The notes: a model not told the origin generated them from the letters alone. A DNA stretch of 64,000 bases from Alteromonas macleodii (GCF_903772925.1 NZ_LR812090.1:1942333-2006332); one strand, 5' to 3'. Counted from the stretch's first letter, positions 8,057 to 16,553 are shown. Program-made: numbers and translations.

Positions 8057-9574
8057 ATGCAATCTCAAACGTCTATTTTATTAAACAAAGCTAATTTACC
8101 GTCGTTGCCGGCAGGTATTCAGCGCCCAGCCTACGATGTGGAGAATGTTCAAACAGGTATCGTTCACATTGGGGTAGGCGGCTTTCATCGTGCACATGAA
8201 GCTATGTACGTAGACAGGCTGATGGCAAAAACCGGCGATTTGTCTTGGGGCATTTGTGGCGTGGGTCTTCGCGAGAACGACCGCGCAATGAAAAAAGTGT
8301 TCGATGAGCAAGATAACCTGTACACCTTAGTTGAAAAACATAATGACGGCTCACGCGTTGCGTCAGTTATAGGTGCAATGACAGGGTTTATGATGGCAAC
8401 GGATAACCCTCAAGCTGTCATTGATAAAATGTCTGAGCCTGAAGTGCGCATTGTTTCTTTAACTATCACAGAAGGTGGTTATAACTTTGATGCGTCTACA
8501 GGGGAGTTTATTACCACTAACCCAGACGTTATTCATGACATTGAAAACCCCAAAAATCCAAAACTAGTGTTTGGTTATTTGGTTGCTGCTATTAAAAAGC
8601 GTAAAGAAAACAATGTTCAGCCATTTACTGTTATGTCGTGCGACAACATTCAGCACAACGGTCATGTGCTGAAAAAAATGTTGCTAGCTTACATCGAACT
8701 ATTCGACCAAGCGTTAGCCCAATGGGTTAACGAGAATGTTAGCTTCCCTAACTCTATGGTGGACAGAATTACGCCTGCGACGACAAACGAAGATATTGTT
8801 TCGTTAAAAGCGCAGGGTATTGAAGATAGCTGGCCGGTAGTATGTGAGCCTTTCGATCAGTGGGTTATTGAAGATGATTTTTGCAACACTAAGCCACAGT
8901 TTGACCAAGTGGGCGCACAGTTCGTTAGCGATGTAGCCCCTTATGAAAAGTTGAAGCTACGCATGCTAAACGCCGGGCATTCAGTACTAGGACTAGTGGG
9001 TTCAGTTGCCGGTCTTGATACTATCCATGAAAGTGTAGAAGCTGCGCAGTTAAAGCAGCTATTGTCTATCTTTATGGAAAAAGAGGTGATGCCAACCCTA
9101 GACCAGGTTGAAGGCATTGATGTATTTGATTATCGCGACACGTTAATCTCTCGCTTTTCAAATCCGTTTATCAAGGATACCTTGGCACGTATTTGCTTAG
9201 AAAGTTCAGCCAAACTGCCAGTATTCTTGTTGCCTACGGTACGCGACAACTTAGTAGCTGGTCGCGATGTAAGTATTAGTGCCTTCGTCGTTGCGTGTTG
9301 GTCGTATTATTCTGATAAACACGCGTCTCAAGACGGAAAGCCGCTAGAAATCAACGATGTATTGTCTGATACACTTCATCAAGCTGCCCAGCAAAACGAC
9401 ACGGACAGGTTAAGCTTCTTGAAGGTAGAAGAAGTGTTTGGTGAGCTTGCCCAGCAAGAAAAATTTGCTGATGTATATAAGGCATTCCTTGAGCGAATTT
9501 ATCAAAATGAGCCTGTACTTTCGATAAGCGAAGCAATTTCTGAAGAAAAGCTAGCGGTGGCTAAGGCCAGTTAG
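8057..9574 (+). CDS. Mannitol dehydrogenase family protein (polyol/hexuronate NAD(P)-dependent)
   Basis: This 505-residue long-chain polyol dehydrogenase has the N-terminal Rossmann signature VHIGVGGFHRAHEA. The family catalytic set is in place: K300 with N305 and H308 in KLRMLNAGHS, and an upstream conserved Asn in MSCDNIQHNG. Members oxidise mannitol, arabinitol or sorbitol to ketoses, or reduce fructuronate/tagaturonate; the sequence alone does not separate these. The start at ATG 8057 has AATAAGG 6 bases upstream; the frame is open further back but only over the permease end. It is in one operon with the permease, 10 bases away, opposite the SorC regulator. Confidence 0.9.
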   Translation: MQSQTSILLNKANLPSLPAGIQRPAYDVENVQTGIVHIGVGGFHRAHEAMYVDRLMAKTGDLSWGICGVGLRENDRAMKKVFDEQDNLYTLVEKHNDGSRVASVIGAMTGFMMATDNPQAVIDKMSEPEVRIVSLTITEGGYNFDASTGEFITTNPDVIHDIENPKNPKLVFGYLVAAIKKRKENNVQPFTVMSCDNIQHNGHVLKKMLLAYIELFDQALAQWVNENVSFPNSMVDRITPATTNEDIVSLKAQGIEDSWPVVCEPFDQWVIEDDFCNTKPQFDQVGAQFVSDVAPYEKLKLRMLNAGHSVLGLVGSVAGLDTIHESVEAAQLKQLLSIFMEKEVMPTLDQVEGIDVFDYRDTLISRFSNPFIKDTLARICLESSAKLPVFLLPTVRDNLVAGRDVSISAFVVACWSYYSDKHASQDGKPLEINDVLSDTLHQAAQQNDTDRLSFLKVEEVFGELAQQEKFADVYKAFLERIYQNEPVLSISEAISEEKLAVAKAS

Positions 9575-9598
9575 GTATTAGTTACTCGTAAATAAACA

Positions 9599-9630
9599 AA
9601 AGGAGAGTAAATATTAACTCTCCTTTTTTT
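9599..9630 (+). terminator. Terminator of the permease/dehydrogenase operon
   Basis: AGGAGAGT (9601-9608) pairs with ACTCTCCT (9617-9624), followed by a run of T. Confidence 0.88.
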
Positions 9631-9646
9631 AATCTTAAAAAGAAAA

Positions 9647-9713
9647 AAGCGACCCGGAGGTCGCTTCTTAAAGTGCAGATTTCTCTGCAACCATGTTGAA
9701 CTGGTTCACATGG
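9647..9713 (-). terminator. Three-hairpin 3' region of DUF3718 copy 3
   Basis: In minus-strand order: hairpin A CCATG/CATGG at 9691-9713, hairpin B GCAGA/TCTGC with a 4-base loop at 9675-9688, and hairpin C AAGCGACC/GGTCGCTT at 9647-9666. A U-rich tail follows on the minus strand (A-rich 9636-9648 on plus). The architecture is the same as after the other two DUF3718 genes. Confidence 0.85.
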
Positions 9714-9725
9714 CGTGAAATTGTC

Positions 9726-10118
9726 TTACAGTCGCTCTTGAAGCACCGCTGCGATTGGGCTGTCTTGCAAGCCGTTCTCCGCAACCCAAGCTTGTAAGGT
9801 TTTGCCGTCTGCTTCGGGGGCTTTTAAGTCGCTTTTCGGCATCTTTTTAACCAACAACTCTCCGGCTTCCACAGCGTTATTAAGCATCGCAGTACGGATA
9901 AGGCTGTTACCACTGCAGCTAACACCCGAATAGTAATCTTTTAGTTTCATTCGATAGTCAGACTGAACGGCGCGCATCTTCTTTCTTAATTCGCCTTTAT
10001 CGTCCGCCTGCACAATGGTGCATATATTTGCTAATGCCTCGCTAACGTCAGCGTGTGCTACTGATGACACACCGAAAGTACCAGCGATAACAAGAGAAGC
10101 TTTAACTATTTTCAACAT
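9726..10118 (-). CDS. DUF3718 family exported protein, copy 3
   Basis: This is the third, more divergent DUF3718 paralogue (130 residues). The signal peptide MLKIVKASLVIAGTFGVSSVAHA precedes DVSEALANICTIVQ. Both cysteines (NICTIV and VSCSG) and the basic KKMRAVQSDYRMKLKDYY block are kept; the C-terminus is LQERL. It is about 70% identical by eye to copies 1 and 2. It lies convergent to the polyol operon, 6 kb from the other two, so the spread predates the near-identical tandem pair. The RBS is GAGGAATTAGCC before ATG. Function is unknown. Confidence 0.87.
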   Translation of the reverse strand: MLKIVKASLVIAGTFGVSSVAHADVSEALANICTIVQADDKGELRKKMRAVQSDYRMKLKDYYSGVSCSGNSLIRTAMLNNAVEAGELLVKKMPKSDLKAPEADGKTLQAWVAENGLQDSPIAAVLQERL

Positions 10119-10443
10119 GGCTAATTCCTCAAGTAAATTTAATAGTTGTTTTCGTTGGGATGATTAAACGATAAAGCTGAATTAAGAAAAATACATTAGC
10201 TAATACTTTGGTATATATCTTTATATCAAAAGGGGGCGAAAGCTTTATTTGATAATCCTAGGCGAGCTTTAACTGCTAACACAAAAAACCTCAGGTAGTC
10301 GTTAACAAAAATACGGACAGTTTCATGGGACTCATTTTATAGTGCATTTGATATGTTATACTGTAACAAATTGCTTTTGGTTATTTGCCTTTAATGAAGT
10401 GTAAACAGGGAATAATATTCGTCGCTATTAGATTGAGGATAGA
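10119..10443. other. Intergenic region between DUF3718 copy 3 and the Zur-like gene
   Basis: This is a 325-base divergent promoter region. The left part is the AT-rich upstream region of the DUF3718 gene. The right part holds the Zur-box-like palindrome at 10350-10372, 72 bases before the Fur-family start codon. No other gene is seen. Confidence 0.6.
10350..10372. promoter_or_regulatory. Candidate Zur box upstream of the Zur-like gene
   Basis: The 23-base site has a strong left half ATGTTATA and a weaker right half TGTAACA. By hand it agrees with about 17 of 22 informative positions of the gammaproteobacterial Zur consensus as I recall it (ATGTTATA-N-TATAACAT core). It would allow zinc-dependent autoregulation of the zur-pyrC operon. 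Confidence 0.65.
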
Positions 10444-10896
10444 ATGGATCAACGATTTCAAAACTTGCTTGCTATAGCTCAGGATAAATGTGAGGGAGAC
10501 GGGCTGCGCTTAACACAGAAGCGCAAACAGGTACTTAATATATTAATTGAAGCGTCGTCTCCACTGTCGGCCTATGAAATAAAAGATTTGTATGCAAAGC
10601 GGCATGACGAAAATATCAAACCAATGACTATTTACCGAGCGCTTGAATTCCTGTCAGAGGCAAACTTAGTTCACAAACTTAATCTCAACAATAAGTATAT
10701 AGGATGTGCTCGTGCTAAATGCTGTGAACACCACGGGTATTCGCAGTTTTTAATTTGCGTTCGCTGTGGCGCAGTTGAAGAGTCTATTGTAGACCCTGTT
10801 GTTTATGAACATCTTGTCCAGCAAGCGCAAGCGTTGCAATGCGAGATTATAACGCCTCACCTAGAAGTCGCGTGTATTTGCGCACGTTGCCAATAA
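10444..10896 (+). CDS. zur: Fur-family regulator, probable zinc uptake regulator Zur
   Basis: This 150-residue Fur-superfamily repressor has an N-terminal winged helix (residues about 20-85: LRLTQKRKQVLNILIEA, then YEIKDLY, then MTIYRALEFLSEANLVHKL). A C-terminal metal-binding and dimer domain has CC-EHHGYSQF, the structural cysteine pair CVRCG and the terminal CICARC. The Zur rather than Fur assignment rests on context: a Zur-box-like site in its own promoter, a dihydroorotase paralogue 34 bases downstream and a COG0523 metal GTPase with a near-perfect Zur box next door. With zinc bound it should repress these genes. Confidence 0.82.
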   Translation: MDQRFQNLLAIAQDKCEGDGLRLTQKRKQVLNILIEASSPLSAYEIKDLYAKRHDENIKPMTIYRALEFLSEANLVHKLNLNNKYIGCARAKCCEHHGYSQFLICVRCGAVEESIVDPVVYEHLVQQAQALQCEIITPHLEVACICARCQ

Positions 10897-10930
10897 TCCC
10901 CAATTTTAATTGTTTTATACGAAGGGACTT

Positions 10931-12262
10931 ATGAAGATCATAATCAATAACGCTTCAACCACACCCCATCTGTTGGGGCGAAATGGCCACGACCTTATCA
11001 CTATTTCACTCGCTATCGAAAAGGGCAAAATTTTCCAGATTTCAGAATGTCCATTACCCGCGCCACAAGGAACTTCTACCGAAAAAAATTCTGAAAAGGT
11101 AATAGATGCAACTGGTTTATTCCTCTCCCCAGGTTTGCTTGACCCCCAAGTACACTTTAGAGAACCAGGCATGGAGTACAAAGAAGATATTGCCTCCGGA
11201 AGCCGCGCAGCAGTAAAAGGCGGCTTTACTTCGGTAGTATCAATGCCAAATACAACGCCAACCGCTGATAATGAAGATACGGTAGCCTTTATGGTAGAAA
11301 AAGCCAGCACGACGGGGCTGTGTAAAGTTTATCCGACAGGGGCGCTCTCAAAGGGGTTAGAAGGGAAAGAGATAACAGATTTTGAAACTCTCCAGGCTGC
11401 AGGCGCCGTTGCCATTACTGACGATGGTAAAGGCGTTCAAAATAATAGCTTGTTTAAGCAGGCACTTATCAACGCCAAAGCGCTTGGGATGCCAGTACTC
11501 GATCATAGCGAAGATGAAAGCTTATCAAACGGCGGCGCTATCCACGAAGGAGACGTATCTAGAAAACATAATGTAAAGGGAATTAAGGCATCCTCAGAGT
11601 CGGTACATGTGAAGCGGGGATGTGAATACAGTCTAGAAACAGGTGGGCATTATCACGTTTTACACGTTTCTACCGCTGACTCAATAGAGGCTATTAGACA
11701 GGCAAAAGTACAAGGGGCTAATGTAACTGTAGAGGTTTCACCCCATCACTTATTGCTTTGCGATGAAGATATACCCATTAAGGCCGATGGTACGCTTGAC
11801 GCGAATTGGAAAATGAACCCGCCCCTTCGTTCTAAACACGATATGCTTGCGTGTCGAGAAGCGTTATCAGAAGGGATAATAGATGCTATTGCAACTGACC
11901 ACGCTCCTCACGCGCCGCATGAAAAAGCTTTGCCTATTGAGAAAGCGCCCTTTGGTATTATAGGGTTGGAGACCGCATTTGCGCTTATCTACACACATTT
12001 TGTCAAAACAGGAAAGCTTAATTTAAATACTGCTGTTGATCTTATGAGTAAGCAAGCTGGTGCGATATTTAATATTAAATGCGGACGAATTGAAGAAGGC
12101 GCAGGTGCAGACTTAGCGCTATTTGATTTAAATACGCCGTTTACAGTAACGCCTTCATTTTTTGCTTCAAAGTCACAAAACTCGCCCTTTATCAACGAAA
12201 CCTTGTATGGCGAAACATACTATACGCTGGTAAACGGAGAGGTAAAATATACAAGGCGTTAA
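10931..12262 (+). CDS. Dihydroorotase paralogue (class I type, probably zinc-stress PyrC)
   Basis: This amidohydrolase of about 443 residues interconverts carbamoyl-aspartate and dihydroorotate in pyrimidine synthesis. Family marks are DPQVHFREPGMEYKEDI, MPNTTPT, ITDDGKG, LDHSED, LHVSTADSI and TDHAPHAP. The usual HxH metal pair of motif 1 reads Q73-V-H75, so one metal ligand appears replaced by Gln. It sits in an operon with the Zur-like gene; Zur-controlled spare dihydroorotases are known to stand in when zinc is scarce. The start at ATG 10931 has GAAGGGA 6 bases upstream; the open frame from 10910 lacks an RBS. Confidence 0.87.
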   Translation: MKIIINNASTTPHLLGRNGHDLITISLAIEKGKIFQISECPLPAPQGTSTEKNSEKVIDATGLFLSPGLLDPQVHFREPGMEYKEDIASGSRAAVKGGFTSVVSMPNTTPTADNEDTVAFMVEKASTTGLCKVYPTGALSKGLEGKEITDFETLQAAGAVAITDDGKGVQNNSLFKQALINAKALGMPVLDHSEDESLSNGGAIHEGDVSRKHNVKGIKASSESVHVKRGCEYSLETGGHYHVLHVSTADSIEAIRQAKVQGANVTVEVSPHHLLLCDEDIPIKADGTLDANWKMNPPLRSKHDMLACREALSEGIIDAIATDHAPHAPHEKALPIEKAPFGIIGLETAFALIYTHFVKTGKLNLNTAVDLMSKQAGAIFNIKCGRIEEGAGADLALFDLNTPFTVTPSFFASKSQNSPFINETLYGETYYTLVNGEVKYTRR

Positions 12263-12284
12263 GCCACGTCTGTTGAGCGGATGA

Positions 12285-13304
12285 TTAGCCGGCTTGTACA
12301 CAGGCGGCTAATTCATCATCCCAGTCAGTATTAACGTTAGCAGCAATAATTTCAATTTTACTTTCAGCACACTCACTTAGCTCACTTTCAACTAAGTCGC
12401 CGTCTGCAAGGTTATAGCTAAATATGCCTGTGCTTGTGATCATTACCGCTTTTAAGCGTTCTACTTCTAGCTTATTTATCCAGGCTAATAGCGCATCTCT
12501 ATCGAATTCTATGGAGGGGGAAAAGCGCCATCCCACAGCTTTAAAACCTTCCCCTTCATTTTCGATTTTTAAAAAGCCTGAATCGGGAAAAGGTCGTTCG
12601 TTAATTGAAGGTGTAGGCTCGCTATTGTGGTGATGGTGGGCATGTGCATTCATTTCTACAAGCGCATCCGATTTTCCCTGTAATACAGTAAAAGGTATTT
12701 CTCCATGTTCGCATAGTACGATAGGCGTGTTTTGCTTGCCTCTATTAACCGAATAGTCCGTTAAGTTTTCTGCTTCGTTTAGCCCGTAAAGATCGCATTT
12801 ATTTCCTACAATGACATCGGCAATATCAATTTGCTGATTAAACGTGGCATGCGTGGTATAGCGAGGATCGGTTAGCTTTCTTGCATCAACTAACGTGATA
12901 GTACGTTGAATATCCAGCACGTCTTGATAGTGTTCAGCGCTTAAGGTTTGCATAACTTCTACAGGGTGTCCTAACCCAGTAGGTTCAATCAGTAAACGGT
13001 CGGGTTTAGACTGGGCGAGCAATTGATTTAATGCTATTTGCATAGGTAAGCCTGCAGCGCAGCACATGCAGCCGCCGGGCACCTCTTTAATAAATACTTT
13101 CTGCGCATTTTCTGAGATGGAAGTAGGCTTTCCAGTTTGCATACCTTGCACAAGTGCACCATCAATACCTATCTCGCCAAACTCGTTGATTAGAATGGCC
13201 CAACGCTCGTTTGAAGGTTTTTGCTTTAACAAGTGTAGTAGAGCGGATGTTTTTCCCACACCTAGAAAGCCCGTGATGATGTTGGTAGGTACTGCTTTAA
13301 TCAT
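12285..13304 (-). CDS. COG0523-family GTPase (CobW-like zinc metallochaperone)
   Basis: This 339-residue G3E GTPase has a Walker A GFLGVGKT at residues 13-20, the family's metal-binding CxCC motif in GGCMCCAAGLP, the ligand-sensing EPTGLGHP and the base-recognition NKCD. A histidine-rich linker (AHAHHHH, residues about 222-228) is typical of zinc-handling members. The C-terminal CobW_C domain is present. It lies convergent to the dihydroorotase gene, 22 bases apart, and its promoter has a strong Zur box about 90 bases upstream. Likely role: GTP-dependent delivery of scarce zinc to client enzymes. The client is not evident. Confidence 0.9.
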   Translation of the reverse strand: MIKAVPTNIITGFLGVGKTSALLHLLKQKPSNERWAILINEFGEIGIDGALVQGMQTGKPTSISENAQKVFIKEVPGGCMCCAAGLPMQIALNQLLAQSKPDRLLIEPTGLGHPVEVMQTLSAEHYQDVLDIQRTITLVDARKLTDPRYTTHATFNQQIDIADVIVGNKCDLYGLNEAENLTDYSVNRGKQNTPIVLCEHGEIPFTVLQGKSDALVEMNAHAHHHHNSEPTPSINERPFPDSGFLKIENEGEGFKAVGWRFSPSIEFDRDALLAWINKLEVERLKAVMITSTGIFSYNLADGDLVESELSECAESKIEIIAANVNTDWDDELAACVQAG

Positions 13305-13394
13305 ATTTATGGTTGCTCTTACTATACGATGCGTTATTGAAATATAGCGCTATAGGCTATCACACCAATAGGCATAGCCCTATAATACGAATTG

Positions 13395-13417
13395 GATATG
13401 TTATATTATAACATTTG
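13395..13417. promoter_or_regulatory. Strong Zur box between the COG0523 GTPase and ydiJ
   Basis: The 23-base palindrome carries ATGTTATA and TATAACAT around a central T. It agrees with about 20 of 22 informative positions of the recalled gammaproteobacterial Zur consensus. It lies 91 bases upstream of the GTPase start (minus strand) and 73 bases upstream of the ydiJ start (plus strand), so it may control either or both. Confidence 0.8.
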
Positions 13418-13489
13418 CAGGCCGTGCATGGCCAGTTTGACATGTTGTTTCGTCATTGATTTACCCGTTTTAACAAGGAAATTAAGGTA

Positions 13490-16400
13490 GTGACTCTCCC
13501 CGCCCTAAAATCTGATTCAAATTTAGCTATTCAGTACCGCGCATTCATTGAAAACCTAAGAGCGAGTGAATTTACCGGGGATATTGAAACTAGCTATAGT
13601 GCCCGCGTAGCGCAAGCCACTGACAATTCCGTTTATTATAAGCTGCCCCAAGCCGTAATTTACCCTACAAGTAACGAAGACTGTCAGCTTATCGGGCAAT
13701 TAGCGGCTAAGTATCCTGACGTGTCTTTTACTCCTCGGGGCGGAGGCACAGGTACCAACGGACAAAGCCTCACCGATGGTATTGTGGTAGATATTCGTCG
13801 CTATCTAAATAAAGTGATTGAGCTAAATGTGGAAGACGGCTGGGTGAGAGTACAAACAGGGATAGTTAAGGACTCCCTTAACGATGTTTTACGCCCCCAT
13901 GGCCTATTTTTTTCACCAGACCTTTCTACTAGCAACCGAGCCACATTAGGCGGAATGATAAGTACTGATGCATCAGGGCAGGGGTCGCTTGTGTACGGTA
14001 AGACAAGCGACCACGTTATTGCACTTAAAGCAGTGCTAGTTAACGGTGAGGTCATTGAAACAACCAAAATATCCACAGAAATGGCAAAGCGAAAAGCCAA
14101 TGAAAATACTGCGGAAGGTGCTATCTACAAACAAGCGATAGATACCTGCGTAAATTATAAGGACGAGGTGGAGCGTACTTTTCCGAAACTAAATCGCTTT
14201 TTAACAGGGTATGACTTAGCGCACGTATACGATGGTCACCACATCGATATAGGAAGGTTGATTACAGGCGCTGAGGGGTCTTTGGCGTTTGTCACTGAAG
14301 CCGTATTAACACTAGATAAAATATCGCCGGTTAAGGCACTGATAAATATTTCCTACCGCTCATTCGATGCCGCGCTGAGGCATGCTCCGCAATTGGTTGA
14401 GGCGAACGCGACGAGTGTGGAAACGATTGATAGTACAGTACTTAACTTTGCCAAAACGGACATAATTTGGCACGACATACAACACTTGATCACAGACGTT
14501 CCCGACGAAGAGCTACTTGGTCTAAATCTAGTGGAATATAACGCCAGCTCGATAGAGGTAATGAAGGGCCACATTGATAGCCTTGAAGCCGCTATTGAAG
14601 ATGCAATAAAACAAGGTGAAGGGAATATTTCAGGTTACAGAATTACTTATGACAAGGCTGATATTCAACGTATTTACGCAATGCGCAAAAAGGCAGTGGG
14701 TTTATTAGGTAAGGTTAAAGGTGAACAGAAACCTATCGCTTTTGCTGAAGATACCGCTGTGCCCCCCGAGCATTTAGCTGATTTTATTGCTGAGTTTCGC
14801 GCGTTGCTCGACAGTCACAACCTTAACTATGGCATGTTTGGACACGTTGATGCTGGCGTTCTTCATGTAAGGCCTGCCCTTGATTTAGCCGACCCCGAGC
14901 AAGAGACGCTTATGCATAATCTTTCAGATAAGGTGGTAAAGCTTGTATCTAAATATGGCGGGCTAATGTGGGGGGAGCACGGCAAAGGCTTTCGTAGCGA
15001 GTATGGTCCCGAGTTTTTCGGTGAAACGCTGTTTAATGAAATGCGCAAAATAAAAGCGGCGTTCGACCCTTATAACCAAATGAACCCTGGAAAAATTTGT
15101 ACGCCGTTGGGCAGTAAAGATAAGTTAGTTTCCGTTAAAGCGGTCAAAAGGGCGAGTATCGAGCGGATTATTCCTGTAACGGTTAAACGCGACCTTGCGC
15201 CAGCTTTCGAATGCAATGGAAATGGTCTTTGCTTTAACTACGAACCAGCGTCCCCCATGTGCCCTTCGAGTAAAGTAACGTCAGACCGACGTCACACGCC
15301 AAAGGGCAGGGCGAGTATGTTAAGGGAGTGGGCGCGACTGCTATCGTTAAGCGGACAAATAGACGACAAGAATGGTGGTGGATTATCCTACAAACAATTT
15401 AAAAGTAACGTTTTCTCTCGTTTTAAGAACACGGTATTGACTAAGGGTGCTGATTTTTCTCATGAAGTTAAAGCCGTGATGGACGGCTGTTTATCGTGTA
15501 AGTCCTGCACTCACCAGTGCCCTGTAAATATTGATGTTCCTCACTTCAAATCCATCTTTTTATCTATTTACTACCAGCGTTATATGCGCCCGCTAAAGGA
15601 TTTACTGGTGGCAAATGTAGAAACGCTTGCGCCCTTAACTGCTAAAGTGCCTAGTCTTTACAACAGGTTACTTCAACACAAGTGGGTAACATGGTTTTTA
15701 AAGAAGAAAGTGGGGTATGTAGATACTCCGCTGTTGTCCTACCCAACGCTCGTTGACAGAGTAAAATCAATTGTAGGTACAGGGGATATCGAACAACTAG
15801 AACGCCTTGATAACAGTGAGCGGGAAAAATATGTTGCTGTAGTACAAGACCCTTTTACCAGTTTTTATGACGCTAAAAGTGTAGAAAGTCTAATAAAGGT
15901 TATTAGTAAAATGGGCCTTAAGCCATTACTTGTGCCCTTTACTCCAAACGGTAAGCCCGCCCATGTAAAAGGCTTTCTAGACAAATTTGAAAAACAAGCA
16001 TTAGGTACGGCAAAGCGGCTAAATAAAATACATGAGTTAGGTATTACTATGGTTGGAGCCGACGCATCGTTAGTGTTGTGCTATCGCGACGAGTACCAAA
16101 AATTCTTAAAAGATAAGCGCGGAAAGTTTTTCGTTCATACCATTGATGAATGGTTGATAGATGCGTTGCCAAAAAGTTTAAACGCAGATATTAACGGTAG
16201 TAACGGGTGTGATAAGAATTTCTCTCTGCTTGCCCACTGCAGCGAGAAAACCGCCATGCCGGATACCACAGCGCGTTGGCAACGCATATTTCAGCATCTA
16301 AGTGTGAACCTTACTCACAAGCCTGTTGGCTGCTGCGGTATGGCAGGAACCTATGGCCACGAAGCATCACATTTAGAAAGCTCTAAAGCACTTTATACGC

Positions 16401-16546
16401 TAAGCTGGGCTCCTGTTTTCGCTAGTGCGCAAAAGGAAACACTTAATGAAGTGCTTGTGACTGGATTTTCCTGCCGCAGCCAAGTAGCGCGCTTTGAAGG
16501 AAGTAAGCCACGACACCCTATAGAAGTGGTAAACGAAATAATCTAA
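13490..16546 (+). CDS. ydiJ: YdiJ family FAD/Fe-S D-2-hydroxyacid dehydrogenase
   Basis: This large oxidoreductase of 1018 residues is the same length I recall for E. coli YdiJ. The N-terminal FAD-binding PCMH domain shows TPRGGGTGTNGQ and the C-terminal FAD-oxidase cap has GMFGHVDAGVLHVRP and WGEHGKGFR. A ferredoxin-type cluster motif C667-x2-C670-x2-C673-x3-C677 follows, and a C-terminal CCG-type domain has KPVGCCGMAGTYG. YdiJ-type enzymes oxidise D-2-hydroxyglutarate or D-lactate-like acids at the membrane. The start is GTG at 13490 with AAGGAA 9 bases upstream. A Zur box lies in the shared promoter region. Confidence 0.93.
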   Translation: MTLPALKSDSNLAIQYRAFIENLRASEFTGDIETSYSARVAQATDNSVYYKLPQAVIYPTSNEDCQLIGQLAAKYPDVSFTPRGGGTGTNGQSLTDGIVVDIRRYLNKVIELNVEDGWVRVQTGIVKDSLNDVLRPHGLFFSPDLSTSNRATLGGMISTDASGQGSLVYGKTSDHVIALKAVLVNGEVIETTKISTEMAKRKANENTAEGAIYKQAIDTCVNYKDEVERTFPKLNRFLTGYDLAHVYDGHHIDIGRLITGAEGSLAFVTEAVLTLDKISPVKALINISYRSFDAALRHAPQLVEANATSVETIDSTVLNFAKTDIIWHDIQHLITDVPDEELLGLNLVEYNASSIEVMKGHIDSLEAAIEDAIKQGEGNISGYRITYDKADIQRIYAMRKKAVGLLGKVKGEQKPIAFAEDTAVPPEHLADFIAEFRALLDSHNLNYGMFGHVDAGVLHVRPALDLADPEQETLMHNLSDKVVKLVSKYGGLMWGEHGKGFRSEYGPEFFGETLFNEMRKIKAAFDPYNQMNPGKICTPLGSKDKLVSVKAVKRASIERIIPVTVKRDLAPAFECNGNGLCFNYEPASPMCPSSKVTSDRRHTPKGRASMLREWARLLSLSGQIDDKNGGGLSYKQFKSNVFSRFKNTVLTKGADFSHEVKAVMDGCLSCKSCTHQCPVNIDVPHFKSIFLSIYYQRYMRPLKDLLVANVETLAPLTAKVPSLYNRLLQHKWVTWFLKKKVGYVDTPLLSYPTLVDRVKSIVGTGDIEQLERLDNSEREKYVAVVQDPFTSFYDAKSVESLIKVISKMGLKPLLVPFTPNGKPAHVKGFLDKFEKQALGTAKRLNKIHELGITMVGADASLVLCYRDEYQKFLKDKRGKFFVHTIDEWLIDALPKSLNADINGSNGCDKNFSLLAHCSEKTAMPDTTARWQRIFQHLSVNLTHKPVGCCGMAGTYGHEASHLESSKALYTLSWAPVFASAQKETLNEVLVTGFSCRSQVARFEGSKPRHPIEVVNEII

Positions 16547-16553
16547 CATCAAA

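Noticed and set aside
10915..11310. 131-codon minus-strand frame over the start of the dihydroorotase gene
   Set aside because: It overlaps the dihydroorotase N-terminus, which has clear motifs and an RBS.
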